Positions 26,773-35,878 of a stretch of 64,000 nucleotides of DNA are shown here, piece by piece (the first letter of the stretch is position 1; every line of letters begins with the position of its first letter). This stretch comes from Bacteroides sedimenti (GTDB lineage: Bacteria > Bacteroidota > Bacteroidia > Bacteroidales > Bacteroidaceae). The stretch is from the NCBI RefSeq assembly GCF_040365225.1, contig NZ_AP028055.1, positions 558,001-622,000 on the forward strand. Reading direction: 5' to 3'. The notes below the pieces were generated by a model that saw only the letters and a list, made by a program, of their open reading frames with translations, was not told the origin of the DNA and did not search any database. The position numbers were made by a program, and so were the translations under genes.

Positions 26773-29694
26773 CTATCTTCCGTTTAAAAACTGAAGAATT
26801 CCAGCCATGATTTCTGCCCGTTGTTTTTCACTGTTTATTGACTCAAAGGGGAATCCCATAATAAAAGTCCTATAGTCTCCTTTATAAGCTGTTCCTGCAC
26901 CGTATCCTCCTTCTGCATATTTCAGTACCGGGAAAGCCGGAGCAACCGGAAGAATGCATTCAGGTGCTGTAACAGCATAACATTTCTCATTCAGATCCCT
27001 GGAAATAGTGAATGAACGTCCTAAACCAAGCACTTCCCCCGAACGAGTATCTTGAATGCTTCCATTGAAACAACACTTAAGCATATCTTCCATAAAACTC
27101 CGATCTGCAATTGTATTGCTCAAATCACTTCCCAAATAAGATCCGCTTACCAGAATATTACCACCTTTCAGGCAGTATCGTGTAATCAGTTGTTGCATTT
27201 TAGGAGAAAAGGTCTTGTAGCTGATATTGGTCATTTTATAAGTAGTTGAATCCTCCTTCTGTAATCCAAGAATGTAATCCACCAAACGATAGTCATCCAG
27301 TTTTACACGTCCACTCTCTACTGCTTCATTGCTGCATGATACGAATGAATATCCCGGTGATGCCTGTATGGCCTTACCGTGAATAAAAGGATAATCAAAT
27401 GAATTTCCTGCAATCAGCAAACCTTCCAGTTCACTTCCACTGTAGCCTAATCCATCTGCAGTTTCTTTACCGGCATTTTTACGATTGAACCCGGTTTGAG
27501 CTCCACAATAAGAAATGTTATAATGATATGCTACTCCGGGATCTTTTTTAATGTCAAACCCTATAGAGTCGGGGGTGTTGATGATGGCTGGCCCACTAAT
27601 CCGATCGAAACCATTAACAATCAAAACTTTTGCTTTTTCCTTCTTTGCCTTATATGCAGACAGTATCTCGGATGGAAAACTTTCCCCTCCCTTATTTACG
27701 GCAGTTACCTTAAAACTGTATACCAAATCAGGTTCAATCTTGGCAGTATATGAAGTCCCTTCCACTAGTACACCGTTATCAAACCCGAAGTTGCCTATGC
27801 GGGTATATACAATATAATTTTGTGGTTTTGCTGAAGGTTCCAACCTATCTTCTACTCCTTTCCAAGAAAGCTCAACACTGTTCTTTCTTTTTCCAAATTT
27901 CAATGAGAAATGACTTACCGGAAGTGGTTGAACCACGCAGTTGTCATTGTGTTGTGAACTCACAAAACGAAGGATTGATTTATAAATTGATCGTCCAACT
28001 GAAAATTTAAAATTAGGATCGTGTCCCAGTGTCATATCTGCAAAGTTCTGATGTGAGAGAAACTCAAGAATCATAGAAGGCACCGCAGGAAGTCTGGTTT
28101 CACTATAGTTTTTATCCCACATACCTCTCCGGTTCCATTCTACATCAAATTGTGAACCAATATCCGATTTAAGTTGAGTAATCATGATGTCGGTCAGATC
28201 TCTTGAGGCATAACGAGATATACCGGAATTGAGTTTGCCATCATTATAATCAGTTGTGTATACTCCCAAAGAACCAATAGTTTTATTATCGTTTGAATAT
28301 CCGGCATCACTGTGAAGTGCCATGGTCATTTCAAATGGAACTTTTAGGCCTTCTTGTTTTGGGTTGTAGATTGATCCTCCTGATAAATAATTTATCATTC
28401 GAGAACGTGTGTTTATATCGTCGGCATAATCATTAATCCTGGTGTTATCTCCATAAACGGAGAAAGGCATACCTGCCCATTGAGCCCAGTATCTGGCCCC
28501 TTCCAAATAACGAGGAGAACCACTAACAGTATCACCACGTGCGATATTGCCCATTCCACCTCCAAAACGTACTGCATCGGCACAGACTACTCCATTTTCT
28601 TTGCTTTCATTACTTAACACAACCATGCCATAGTCGTTAGAACCTTCTGCAAAAGGGAAAGTTCCCAGGTAAACCCAGGTTCCACCGCCTATTTGTTGGT
28701 TTACGGTGAATTGAGTAGCACCACCTTTATGAATAACAGTGTATTTTGCATCAGATACACTACCTGGCAATGTTTGATATGAAACGTAAACCGCATAATT
28801 CCCATCTTCAGGAATTGTGGGAACCCATTCTGCAAATGCCCGGTTTTTCTTTTTCTCTGTTCGAGCATAGCGAACGGTTCCTTCTGTAAACGGATTGTCG
28901 CTATTTCTGAGTATATTCTTTTTCTGTGCAAACCCGGGTACATCTGCAGTATTCCAGTTACTTTTTTTGCTTTTCACTTCAATGTATAATGAGCCCGAGC
29001 GAGTGTTGTCATTGTCTACAATCACTTCGTTTTTTTGAATGTCTCTTTCGCGTGGAGTAAAGACATTCGCACCAGCGTTTTCCAGCATCGGGATTACATA
29101 TGGCAGTATAATTGATTGAGTAAATAAGTCTTCAGATGTACAAAATAGGCGTGGACGCTGCCAAACCCAGGAGCCTTTCCCATTTCCGTTCCGGTAGTAC
29201 TTCCCATGGCTTTGCCACAATGCAATGTGTCGGTTTTGCAAACCTTTAGAAATTTCATATGGAAGTGAAATGTTTTTTACCCATGGTGCTCCGGTATAAT
29301 CTAATTCTCCCATCAAGCGGGATTTGTCTTTTCTTTTTTTACGATAAATATTGGGAATAAGCTCTTCTATCGGTTTTCCGCCACTGTACACGGTTGTTTT
29401 GAAATAGCATACAGGTCCGGGTAGAAGTTGGGAAAGATATCTGTAAATTCCATCGGTTGTTTCAGGAAGAAACGGTTGGTACGCAAAATTGTCGGAGGCA
29501 AATATATCCAGTTTTTTTGCTTCATAATCAATCTGGAAGCTATTTAGCTTGCATTTACCTATTTGGGCTGAGGAGCATGTATAGTTCTCAAAGAACTCTT
29601 TCAAACGTACTTCTACATTTTTATCTATATCTTGTGCAAAACCTTTTACTGATAAAACAGTTAAAAGGAAAAATAACATATATACTCTTTTCAT
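26773..29694 (-). CDS. Secreted amidase-like protein with golvesin-type domain
   Basis: About 973 residues with signal peptide MKRVYMLFFLLTVLSVKGFA. An N-terminal domain of roughly 250 residues is followed by a golvesin C-terminal-like beta domain (YAVYVSYQTLPGSVSDAKYTV ... GVVCADAVRFGGG, about 300-380). An N-acetylmuramoyl-L-alanine amidase_3-like part carries LHSDAG (near 460) and PAVPSMILEFLSHQN (near 545), matching the metal His and the catalytic Glu region. A fibronectin type III-like domain and a C-terminal domain follow. Bacteroides homologues are often called xanthan lyase or amidase. I infer cell-wall or surface polysaccharide cleavage in the periplasm. The start is ATG 29694, because the longer frame uses GTG. 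Confidence 0.75.
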   Translation of the reverse strand: MKRVYMLFFLLTVLSVKGFAQDIDKNVEVRLKEFFENYTCSSAQIGKCKLNSFQIDYEAKKLDIFASDNFAYQPFLPETTDGIYRYLSQLLPGPVCYFKTTVYSGGKPIEELIPNIYRKKRKDKSRLMGELDYTGAPWVKNISLPYEISKGLQNRHIALWQSHGKYYRNGNGKGSWVWQRPRLFCTSEDLFTQSIILPYVIPMLENAGANVFTPRERDIQKNEVIVDNDNTRSGSLYIEVKSKKSNWNTADVPGFAQKKNILRNSDNPFTEGTVRYARTEKKKNRAFAEWVPTIPEDGNYAVYVSYQTLPGSVSDAKYTVIHKGGATQFTVNQQIGGGTWVYLGTFPFAEGSNDYGMVVLSNESKENGVVCADAVRFGGGMGNIARGDTVSGSPRYLEGARYWAQWAGMPFSVYGDNTRINDYADDINTRSRMINYLSGGSIYNPKQEGLKVPFEMTMALHSDAGYSNDNKTIGSLGVYTTDYNDGKLNSGISRYASRDLTDIMITQLKSDIGSQFDVEWNRRGMWDKNYSETRLPAVPSMILEFLSHQNFADMTLGHDPNFKFSVGRSIYKSILRFVSSQHNDNCVVQPLPVSHFSLKFGKRKNSVELSWKGVEDRLEPSAKPQNYIVYTRIGNFGFDNGVLVEGTSYTAKIEPDLVYSFKVTAVNKGGESFPSEILSAYKAKKEKAKVLIVNGFDRISGPAIINTPDSIGFDIKKDPGVAYHYNISYCGAQTGFNRKNAGKETADGLGYSGSELEGLLIAGNSFDYPFIHGKAIQASPGYSFVSCSNEAVESGRVKLDDYRLVDYILGLQKEDSTTYKMTNISYKTFSPKMQQLITRYCLKGGNILVSGSYLGSDLSNTIADRSFMEDMLKCCFNGSIQDTRSGEVLGLGRSFTISRDLNEKCYAVTAPECILPVAPAFPVLKYAEGGYGAGTAYKGDYRTFIMGFPFESINSEKQRAEIMAGILQFLNGR

Positions 29695-29711
29695 CTTTCG
29701 TGTTTTACACA

Positions 29712-29719
29712 CAAAAGTA
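29712..29719 (-). promoter_or_regulatory. Candidate -7 box for the amidase-like gene
   Basis: Reads TACTTTTG on the minus strand, 17 bases before ATG 29694. Confidence 0.5.
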
Positions 29720-29735
29720 CACTTTTACATAAACA

Positions 29736-29789
29736 GAATCCACAGATTCTCACAGAAAATATTGCTAATCTGTGTTAATCTGTGGATTC
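29736..29789. repeat. Word-hairpin element built from AATCTGTG
   Basis: A 13-bp perfect inverted repeat (29736-29748 with 29777-29789) whose right arm is two tandem copies, AATCTGTGTT and AATCTGTGG (29767, 29777), about 10 bp apart. The left arm holds CACAGATT and CTCACAG. It lies just past the stop of the NagB/PIG-L gene and may also end that transcript. Confidence 0.75.
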
Positions 29790-29811
29790 AGAATTTATTT
29801 ATACAGGCAAC

Positions 29812-31800
29812 TTATAGCGGAATGTACTCCACAAATGCTTCGATAGCTTCATAAGATGCCAAACCAAGGCTGTCATACAACGCAGCTGTACCACGGTTAC
29901 GATCTTCAGAACGCTGCCAGAACAAACGTTCGTCATTACCCATGAATGGTGCACCTTCCATTTGTGACTGGTGTTTCAGGATTGTATTTCTTTTCAGTCT
30001 CAATTCTTCAGGAGAGATAGGAACAGCCATTTCAATGTGTTCAATTTCCCATTCAGCCCATGCTCCACGGTACATCCAGATGCGGCAATCTTTTAGCCAT
30101 TCTTCTCCGGCTTCTTTTTCCATGTCGATTGCAGCAAGAACAGAGTCTGTACAAACGCGGTGAGTTCCGTGTGGGTCAGCAAGGTCTCCAGCAACAAAAA
30201 TCTGATGAGGTTTCACTTCTCTTAACAGAGCGCGTACAATTTCAACATCCTTTTCAGAGATAGGTGATTTCTGAATCTTTCCGGTTTCGTAGAAAGGCAG
30301 GTCAAGGAAGTGCACATTTTCTGATTTAATGCCAGCATAAGCACATGCAATGCGAGCTTCACCACGACGGATCAAACCTTTCAGTTTAAGCATGTCCCAG
30401 TTGTCAAAGTCACCTTCTTTTTTATTGCTGATAAATGAGCGGATTTCTTTATATTTATTTCCAACAACATCGCTTTTAGCATCAAAAATCTGGTTGAAGC
30501 CATTGATGAAGTGCATAAAACGAACAACTTCTTCATCACCTACGGCAATGTTTCCAGATGTTTCGTATGCTATGTGTACATCATGATTCTGTTCAACAAG
30601 TCTTCTCACTGTTCCTCCCATTGAAATTACATCGTCATCAGGATGCGGAGAGAATACAATCACACGTTTTGGATATGGAGTAGCACGTTCCGGACGATTG
30701 GTATCATCTGCATTAGGCTTTCCACCTGGCCAACCGGTAATTGTATGTTGCAGGTCATTGAATATTTTAATGTTTACATTGTAAGCTGATCCATAAAGAG
30801 CGAGAAGTTCGCTTAATCCGTTTTCATTATAATCCTTATTTGTTAACTTCAGGATTGGTTTTTTAGTCAACATGCATAACCAAACAATTGCGCTACGAAT
30901 AAGCTTGTCATCCCATTCGCATGAGGTCACCAGCCATGGACGTTGGATACGAGTCAGATTTGATGCTGCAGAAAGGTCGATTGCAACACGTACATTATTG
31001 TGTGATTGCAGATAAGACGCAGGAATAGTATCTGTTACTTTTCCTTCTACTGTTTCTTTAATCATCTGAGCTTTGTCATCTCCCCAGGCCATTAAGTATA
31101 TTTTCTTTGCACCCAGAATGGTTGAAATACCCATTGTGATTGAACTAACAGGAACATTTTCTGTCCCACCAAACAGTTTAGCAGCTTCATTGCGAGAGGT
31201 ATTATCCAGCAAAATAAGTCGAGTGGTAGAGTTTATTTGAGAACCCGGTTCGTTAAAACCAATGTTTCCTGTGCGGCCAATACCTAATAACATGATATCG
31301 ATTCCACCAAAGCCTTCGATTTTTTGTTCGAAAAGACGGCATTGTTCAAAAATGGAATCTTTTGTTATTGTACCATCTGGACTGAATATGTTTAGTGGAT
31401 TGATGTCTATGTGATTAAAGAATAAATCCTGCAATAATTTCATATTACTGCTGGTTCCACCCGGAGCTAACGGATAGTATTCGTAGATGCTGAAAGCTAC
31501 TACATTACGGAAGCTGAGCGCTTCTTCACGGTGCATGCGAATCAATTCGTCGTACACATAACGTGGTGAATTACCACCAGGAAGAGCAATTACACAGAAC
31601 TCACCGGCTTTTTGTTTTTCCCGGATACTGAAAGCAATTTCTTTAGCAATCTGACGTGCACCTTCTTCCACTGATTCATAAATATCTGTAGGAATTTTTT
31701 CAAAACGAGTAAGAACAGTTCGTTCAAACGCGTTTTCGGGTTTGTAATATTTAGTAGAAACCCGGTTTAATGTAATTTGTGAACTTAGATTAGTCTTCAT
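29812..31800 (-). CDS. NagB-like / PIG-L (LmbE) fusion protein
   Basis: A 662-residue cytoplasmic fusion. Residues about 40-300 align with glucosamine-6-phosphate deaminase NagB (LPGGNSPRYVYDELI, LGIGRTGNIGFNEPG, GDDKAQMI); residues about 375-640 form a PIG-L/LmbE deacetylase domain with VFSPHPDDDVISMGG (His386, Asp388, Asp389) and DPHGTHRV. By my alignment to E. coli NagB, catalytic Asp72 is Tyr106, Asp141 is Thr177 and His143 is Asn179; only the Glu of FNEP (Glu184) remains. The PIG-L zinc site looks intact. So the likely active part is an N-acetyl-hexosamine deacetylase, with a degenerate NagB domain for ligand sensing or a changed reaction. Database names such as NagB should be read with care. 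The gene has its own promoter. Confidence 0.8.
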   Translation of the reverse strand: MKTNLSSQITLNRVSTKYYKPENAFERTVLTRFEKIPTDIYESVEEGARQIAKEIAFSIREKQKAGEFCVIALPGGNSPRYVYDELIRMHREEALSFRNVVAFSIYEYYPLAPGGTSSNMKLLQDLFFNHIDINPLNIFSPDGTITKDSIFEQCRLFEQKIEGFGGIDIMLLGIGRTGNIGFNEPGSQINSTTRLILLDNTSRNEAAKLFGGTENVPVSSITMGISTILGAKKIYLMAWGDDKAQMIKETVEGKVTDTIPASYLQSHNNVRVAIDLSAASNLTRIQRPWLVTSCEWDDKLIRSAIVWLCMLTKKPILKLTNKDYNENGLSELLALYGSAYNVNIKIFNDLQHTITGWPGGKPNADDTNRPERATPYPKRVIVFSPHPDDDVISMGGTVRRLVEQNHDVHIAYETSGNIAVGDEEVVRFMHFINGFNQIFDAKSDVVGNKYKEIRSFISNKKEGDFDNWDMLKLKGLIRRGEARIACAYAGIKSENVHFLDLPFYETGKIQKSPISEKDVEIVRALLREVKPHQIFVAGDLADPHGTHRVCTDSVLAAIDMEKEAGEEWLKDCRIWMYRGAWAEWEIEHIEMAVPISPEELRLKRNTILKHQSQMEGAPFMGNDERLFWQRSEDRNRGTAALYDSLGLASYEAIEAFVEYIPL

Positions 31801-31837
31801 AATAAAATTACGATAAATTTGTTTTTTTTCAGAACTA

Positions 31838-31845
31838 CAAAGATA
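31838..31845 (-). promoter_or_regulatory. Candidate -7 box for the NagB/PIG-L gene
   Basis: Reads TATCTTTG on the minus strand, 37 bases before ATG 31800. Confidence 0.5.
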
Positions 31846-31929
31846 TGAATTTCTTCTAATTAATTTTATGAAATGTGTGATTAATATCTCGTTGCTAAAT
31901 ATATTTAATAAATATTAGCCTGATATTAA

Positions 31930-32733
31930 TTATGATTGCAGAAGGGGAGGGTTCTGGAGAGTGAAATAGTCTGCATCGCGCCATGCTGGGAACTTGTTTC
32001 TAAAAAAACGGAGAGGTTCCATTTCAATAGTTACTGTCTTTACAGTGTCCTCGTTTTCTTTGAAATGAATCATATTCTCCCCTTTCATATTATGTAGTTG
32101 GGAGTCTCCGCTGTAATTGAGTCCCAGACCATCTATACCAACACGGTTCACACCGCAAACATAGCTCATGTTTTCAATAGCTCTTGCGCACAAAAGTGTT
32201 TTCCATACATTGCTTCTTGATTCCGGCCAGTTAGCTACAAATAGAAGTAAATCATATTCGTTATTCACGTTTCTGCACCACACCGGAAAGCGAAGGTCAT
32301 AGCAGATCATTAAGCAGATATTCCATCCTTGCCAGTTTATAATGCAACGTTTATCACCTGCAGCAAAGTGTTCTGGTTCATGCCCCATTCTGAAAAGATG
32401 GTGTTTGTCGTAATAATACTCTTCTCCCGTTGGAGTTATGAAAAATGCCCGGTTGAAGTATTTCCTCTCATCGGAACATATAAAACTTCCGGTGAGGGCC
32501 AGGTTATATTTATCTACCCATAATCTGAGAATATTCATTGTTTCTCCATTCATGGGTTCAGCAAAAAGATGGCTTTGCATAGTAAAACCGGTAGAAAACA
32601 TCTCAGGAAGAACAACCAGGTCTGTTTTTCCACTCAGATTCTGAAGTTTAATTTCAAGTCTTCTGAGGTTTTCCTGTTTATTTTCCCACGCAATATCTGT
32701 TTGTACCAGTGAAATACGCAAAGCCTTCTTCAT
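31930..32733 (-). CDS. Omega-amidase / nitrilase-family hydrolase
   Basis: A 267-residue cytoplasmic member of the carbon-nitrogen hydrolase superfamily. The Glu-Lys-Cys triad is visible: Glu44 in VVLPEMFSTGF, Lys110 in YYYDKHHLF and Cys144 in LMICYDLRFP. Closest in pattern to the YafV/NIT2 omega-amidases, which hydrolyse 2-oxoglutaramate and 2-oxosuccinamate and so clear side products of glutamine transaminases. Length is typical. Its ATG overlaps the stop of the upstream plsC-like gene by one base, so it is the last gene of a coupled operon. Confidence 0.9.
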   Translation of the reverse strand: MKKALRISLVQTDIAWENKQENLRRLEIKLQNLSGKTDLVVLPEMFSTGFTMQSHLFAEPMNGETMNILRLWVDKYNLALTGSFICSDERKYFNRAFFITPTGEEYYYDKHHLFRMGHEPEHFAAGDKRCIINWQGWNICLMICYDLRFPVWCRNVNNEYDLLLFVANWPESRSNVWKTLLCARAIENMSYVCGVNRVGIDGLGLNYSGDSQLHNMKGENMIHFKENEDTVKTVTIEMEPLRFFRNKFPAWRDADYFTLQNPPLLQS

Positions 32734-33284
32734 TATAAACCTGTAGTAAAGTTTTCCGGATTTTTTCCTTTAAATTGGTTGTAATAGAGCTTTATCTCAC
32801 GCATATCCTTTTCAATATCTCCCGAAGGAATGATTACTTTCTCCGCGATAATTGTTTTGGATGGATAGTCGATTGCTACCAGCACGATTGGCACGTTGGC
32901 TTTCATTGCAATATAATAAAAGCCTTTTTTCCAATGTGGATTTCTTGATCGTGTAGCTTCCGGCGTGATAGCCAGACTGAATTTTTGGCTGTTATTTATT
33001 GCAGTAGCTACTTGTTCTACCATAGAATTTTTTTTGTCCCTGTATACAGGAATACCTCCCATGGATTTTAGAAAGCTGCCTAACGGAAAGAAGAACCACT
33101 CTTTCTTCATCATAAATCCGGTTTTTCTTCCGATAGCTGCATAAAATAATTTGCCAATGATAAAATCCCAATTGCTGGTATGTGGGGCCGCACAAAGAAT
33201 CTGTTTATCATAATCTTCGACTTTAACCACCGACTTCCATCCCATTATTTTGTGATAGATAAAACTACAAATTGCTTTTTTCAT
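32733..33284 (-). CDS. PlsC-like acyltransferase
   Basis: A 183-residue acyltransferase of the 1-acyl-glycerol-3-phosphate family. The catalytic H(X)4D motif is HTSNWD (His35, Asp40). The glycerophosphate-binding motif reads TPEATRSR near residue 108, where most PlsC have PEGTRS. The sequence ends in a short basic helix. It has no long N-terminal membrane span, so it is probably a peripheral membrane enzyme that acylates lysophospholipid or another lyso-lipid. It is 21 bases behind the 89-residue gene and overlaps the omega-amidase by one base. Confidence 0.82.
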   Translation of the reverse strand: MKKAICSFIYHKIMGWKSVVKVEDYDKQILCAAPHTSNWDFIIGKLFYAAIGRKTGFMMKKEWFFFPLGSFLKSMGGIPVYRDKKNSMVEQVATAINNSQKFSLAITPEATRSRNPHWKKGFYYIAMKANVPIVLVAIDYPSKTIIAEKVIIPSGDIEKDMREIKLYYNQFKGKNPENFTTGL

Positions 33285-33305
33285 CCTTTTGTTGAATGCA
33301 AATAA

Positions 33306-33575
33306 TTAGTTTAGCGCGGCAATGCTATCGATGATTGTTTTAATTTGCACTCCAAAATCCTCTTTGAACTTTTTGTAGAATAATTTAGCATTTCCAGGTT
33401 GAGTGTGACTGATGCGGCTCACGAATTCCTGTTGCATTTCCAAAATTTGCCCCATAAGTTCGTCTGCTTTTTCTTTATCTGTTCCGGGCACATACAAACT
33501 ATTGATCATACACTCTGTGAACAATTCGCCTACAATATAATTTACGTGCTTTTTTAAATTCTTTCTGCTAGCCAT
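33306..33575 (-). CDS. Small hypothetical protein, 89 residues
   Basis: I do not recognise this protein. It is a helical, soluble protein with blocks KKHVNYIVGELFTECMINSL and FYKKFKEDFGVQIKTIIDSI. It has no signal peptide. It heads an operon with the PlsC-like and omega-amidase genes at a 21-base gap, which supports it as a real gene. Role unknown. Confidence 0.65.
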   Translation of the reverse strand: MASRKNLKKHVNYIVGELFTECMINSLYVPGTDKEKADELMGQILEMQQEFVSRISHTQPGNAKLFYKKFKEDFGVQIKTIIDSIAALN

Positions 33576-34076
33576 AGTCTTTCTTTTTTTAATTAATACT
33601 AATGATTAATGCTAATGAAATATTGGGTAAAGATAGATAATTTTCCGGAGTTCTTTTCTTTGTTTTCATTAAATATATAAGCATAGAGGTGAAAACTTCT
33701 CTTTTAAGTAGTTATATTGTGTGGTTATTTTTGACAAATATTGTAATTTCTTTATGTGATATTTTTTATTAATCAACATTTCTAAAGAACACTCTCACAA
33801 TCGGCTAGCAATTATTAAAAGCAAATCAAATAAACAGTCGCCGGAATTACCTCCAGAGAGTTTGGTGTGAATACACGATTTTCAATCAAGAGACCCCAAA
33901 ATATTTATTCGTTATTTATTCTTTTTACTTGTTTGATGCGCCTTGTAACATCGTGTGAATTTCCGGTTAAATTATAGTTTTAAATTAGATTAGCTTTTAT
34001 AATTCAGAAAAAAAAGCGAAATTTGCAACGCTAATTTTCTTATATAGTAAACACACTTTAAACAAATATAAAAAAA
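33576..34076. other. AT-rich 500-base region before PPi-phosphofructokinase
   Basis: This must hold the divergent promoters of the small-protein operon and the phosphofructokinase gene. No exact TAnnTTTG box with convincing spacing, no tRNA and no coding frame is seen. The leader ends in an A-rich stretch just before ATG 34077. Confidence 0.4.
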
Positions 34077-35723
34077 ATGACTAAAAGCGCATTACAAATT
34101 GCCAGAGCTGCTTACCAGCCTAAATTGCCTAAGGCATTGCGTGGTACAGTGAAAGTTGCTGAAGGAGAACCTACTCAATCAGTAGCCGATCAGCACGCTA
34201 TTAAGGAACTGTTCCCAAATACTTATGGGATGCCTATCGTTCAATTCGTTGAAACTGACGAAGCTGTTAAATATCCTGCAATTAACGTAGGTGTTATTCT
34301 TTCAGGAGGACAAGCTCCTGGTGGTCACAATGTTATCTCAGGTATTTTTGACGGTGTAAAGAAACTGAATCCAGAAAGCAAACTTTTCGGATTTATTCTT
34401 GGTCCTGGCGGTTTGGTTGATCACAACTACATGGAACTGACTGCTGATATTATCGACGAATATCGTAATACAGGTGGTTTCGATATGATTGGTTCTGGTC
34501 GTACCAAGCTTGAGTCGACAGAGCAATTCGAAAAAGGACTCCAAATTATCCGCGAATTGGGTATCAAAGCGCTTGTCATTATCGGTGGTGATGACTCAAA
34601 CACTAACGCATGTGTACTGGCTGAATATTATGCAGCTAAGAAATATGGCGTTCAGGTAATTGGTTGTCCAAAAACTATCGACGGTGACTTGAAGAACGAA
34701 CAGATTGAAACTTCTTTCGGTTTCGATACTGCATGTAAAGTTTACTCTGAAGTTATTGGTAATATCCAAAGAGACTGTAACTCTGCGCGTAAATACTGGC
34801 ACTTCATTAAGTTGATGGGACGTTCTGCTTCTCACATTGCATTGGAATGTGCTTTGCAGGTTCAACCTAATGTTTGCATTGTTTCTGAAGAAGTAGAAGC
34901 TAAGAACATGTCTCTTGACGATGTTGTTACCTATATTGCAAATTCAGTAGCAGCACGTGCAGCACAAGGCAATAACTTTGGTACCGTATTGATTCCTGAA
35001 GGATTAATTGAGTTCATTCCTGCAATGAAAGCATTGATTTCTGAACTGAATGACTTCCTTGCAAACAATGCAGAAGAGTTCTCTCACATCAAGAAATCTC
35101 ACCAACGTGATTATATCATTTCTAAGTTGTCAAAAACTAATGCTGAAATCTATGCAAGCCTTCCTGAAGGAGTTGCACGTCAGTTGACATTGGATCGTGA
35201 CCCTCATGGAAACGTACAGGTTTCATTAATTGAAACTGAAAAGTTGTTGGCTGAAATGGTCGGTAACAAGTTGGCTGAATGGAAAGAACAAGGTAAGTAT
35301 GTTGGTAAGTTTGCTTCTCAAGTACATTTCTTTGGTTACGAAGGTCGTTGTGCAGCTCCATCTAACTACGATGCCGACTATTGCTATTCATTAGGTTATG
35401 CTGCATCTGCGTTGATTGGTAACGGTAAGACAGGTTACATGTCTTCTATCCGCAATACAACAGCTCCTGCTGATGAATGGATTGCTGGAGGTGTGCCTAT
35501 CACAATGATGATGAATATGGAAAAACGTCACGGTGAGATGAAACCGGTTATTCAGAAAGCACTTGTTAAGCTTGATGGTAAACCATTCCATGCATTTGCT
35601 GCAAAACGTGATGAGTGGGCTATCAATACAGACTACGTGTATCCGGGACCAATCCAATACTTTGGCCCTACAGAAGTTTGTGACGAGCCTACTAAAACAT
35701 TGCAATTAGAACAGAGCAAGTAA
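34077..35723 (+). CDS. PPi-dependent phosphofructokinase
   Basis: A 548-residue cytoplasmic enzyme (diphosphate-fructose-6-phosphate 1-phosphotransferase), the reversible glycolytic phosphofructokinase that uses pyrophosphate. Motifs: SGGQAPGGHN (76-85, phosphoryl site), GGDDSNT (170-176) and CPKTIDGDLKN (197-207). The Asp at the second position of GGDD, where ATP enzymes have GGDG, and the Lys of PKTIDGD are the marks of PPi specificity in this family. The length fits the long PPi-PFK clade. Codons look biased to those of highly expressed genes (many GTT, GGT, CGT, ATC). The gene is monocistronic. Confidence 0.93.
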   Translation: MTKSALQIARAAYQPKLPKALRGTVKVAEGEPTQSVADQHAIKELFPNTYGMPIVQFVETDEAVKYPAINVGVILSGGQAPGGHNVISGIFDGVKKLNPESKLFGFILGPGGLVDHNYMELTADIIDEYRNTGGFDMIGSGRTKLESTEQFEKGLQIIRELGIKALVIIGGDDSNTNACVLAEYYAAKKYGVQVIGCPKTIDGDLKNEQIETSFGFDTACKVYSEVIGNIQRDCNSARKYWHFIKLMGRSASHIALECALQVQPNVCIVSEEVEAKNMSLDDVVTYIANSVAARAAQGNNFGTVLIPEGLIEFIPAMKALISELNDFLANNAEEFSHIKKSHQRDYIISKLSKTNAEIYASLPEGVARQLTLDRDPHGNVQVSLIETEKLLAEMVGNKLAEWKEQGKYVGKFASQVHFFGYEGRCAAPSNYDADYCYSLGYAASALIGNGKTGYMSSIRNTTAPADEWIAGGVPITMMMNMEKRHGEMKPVIQKALVKLDGKPFHAFAAKRDEWAINTDYVYPGPIQYFGPTEVCDEPTKTLQLEQSK

Positions 35724-35756
35724 TAAACAATAACCAATATTTGTTGGTTATATATA

Positions 35757-35848
35757 TGATTCACCACAAATTTACGCGGGTGGCAGAAATTTATATTTGA
35801 AATTTTTCGATGAATATTTGCTATATCTGTGAAGTTTGTGGTGAATTC
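35757..35848. repeat. Long inverted repeat after PPi-phosphofructokinase
   Basis: GATTCACCACAAA (35758-35770) pairs with TTTGTGGTGAATT (35835-35847) over a 64-base AT-rich loop. The right arm also carries TCTGTG followed by TTTGTGG about 10 bases on, so the arm is again a doubled short word. It probably marks the transcript end of the phosphofructokinase gene. Confidence 0.65.
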
Positions 35849-35878
35849 TTTTTAGTAAATTGAGAATCAGTAAACTGA

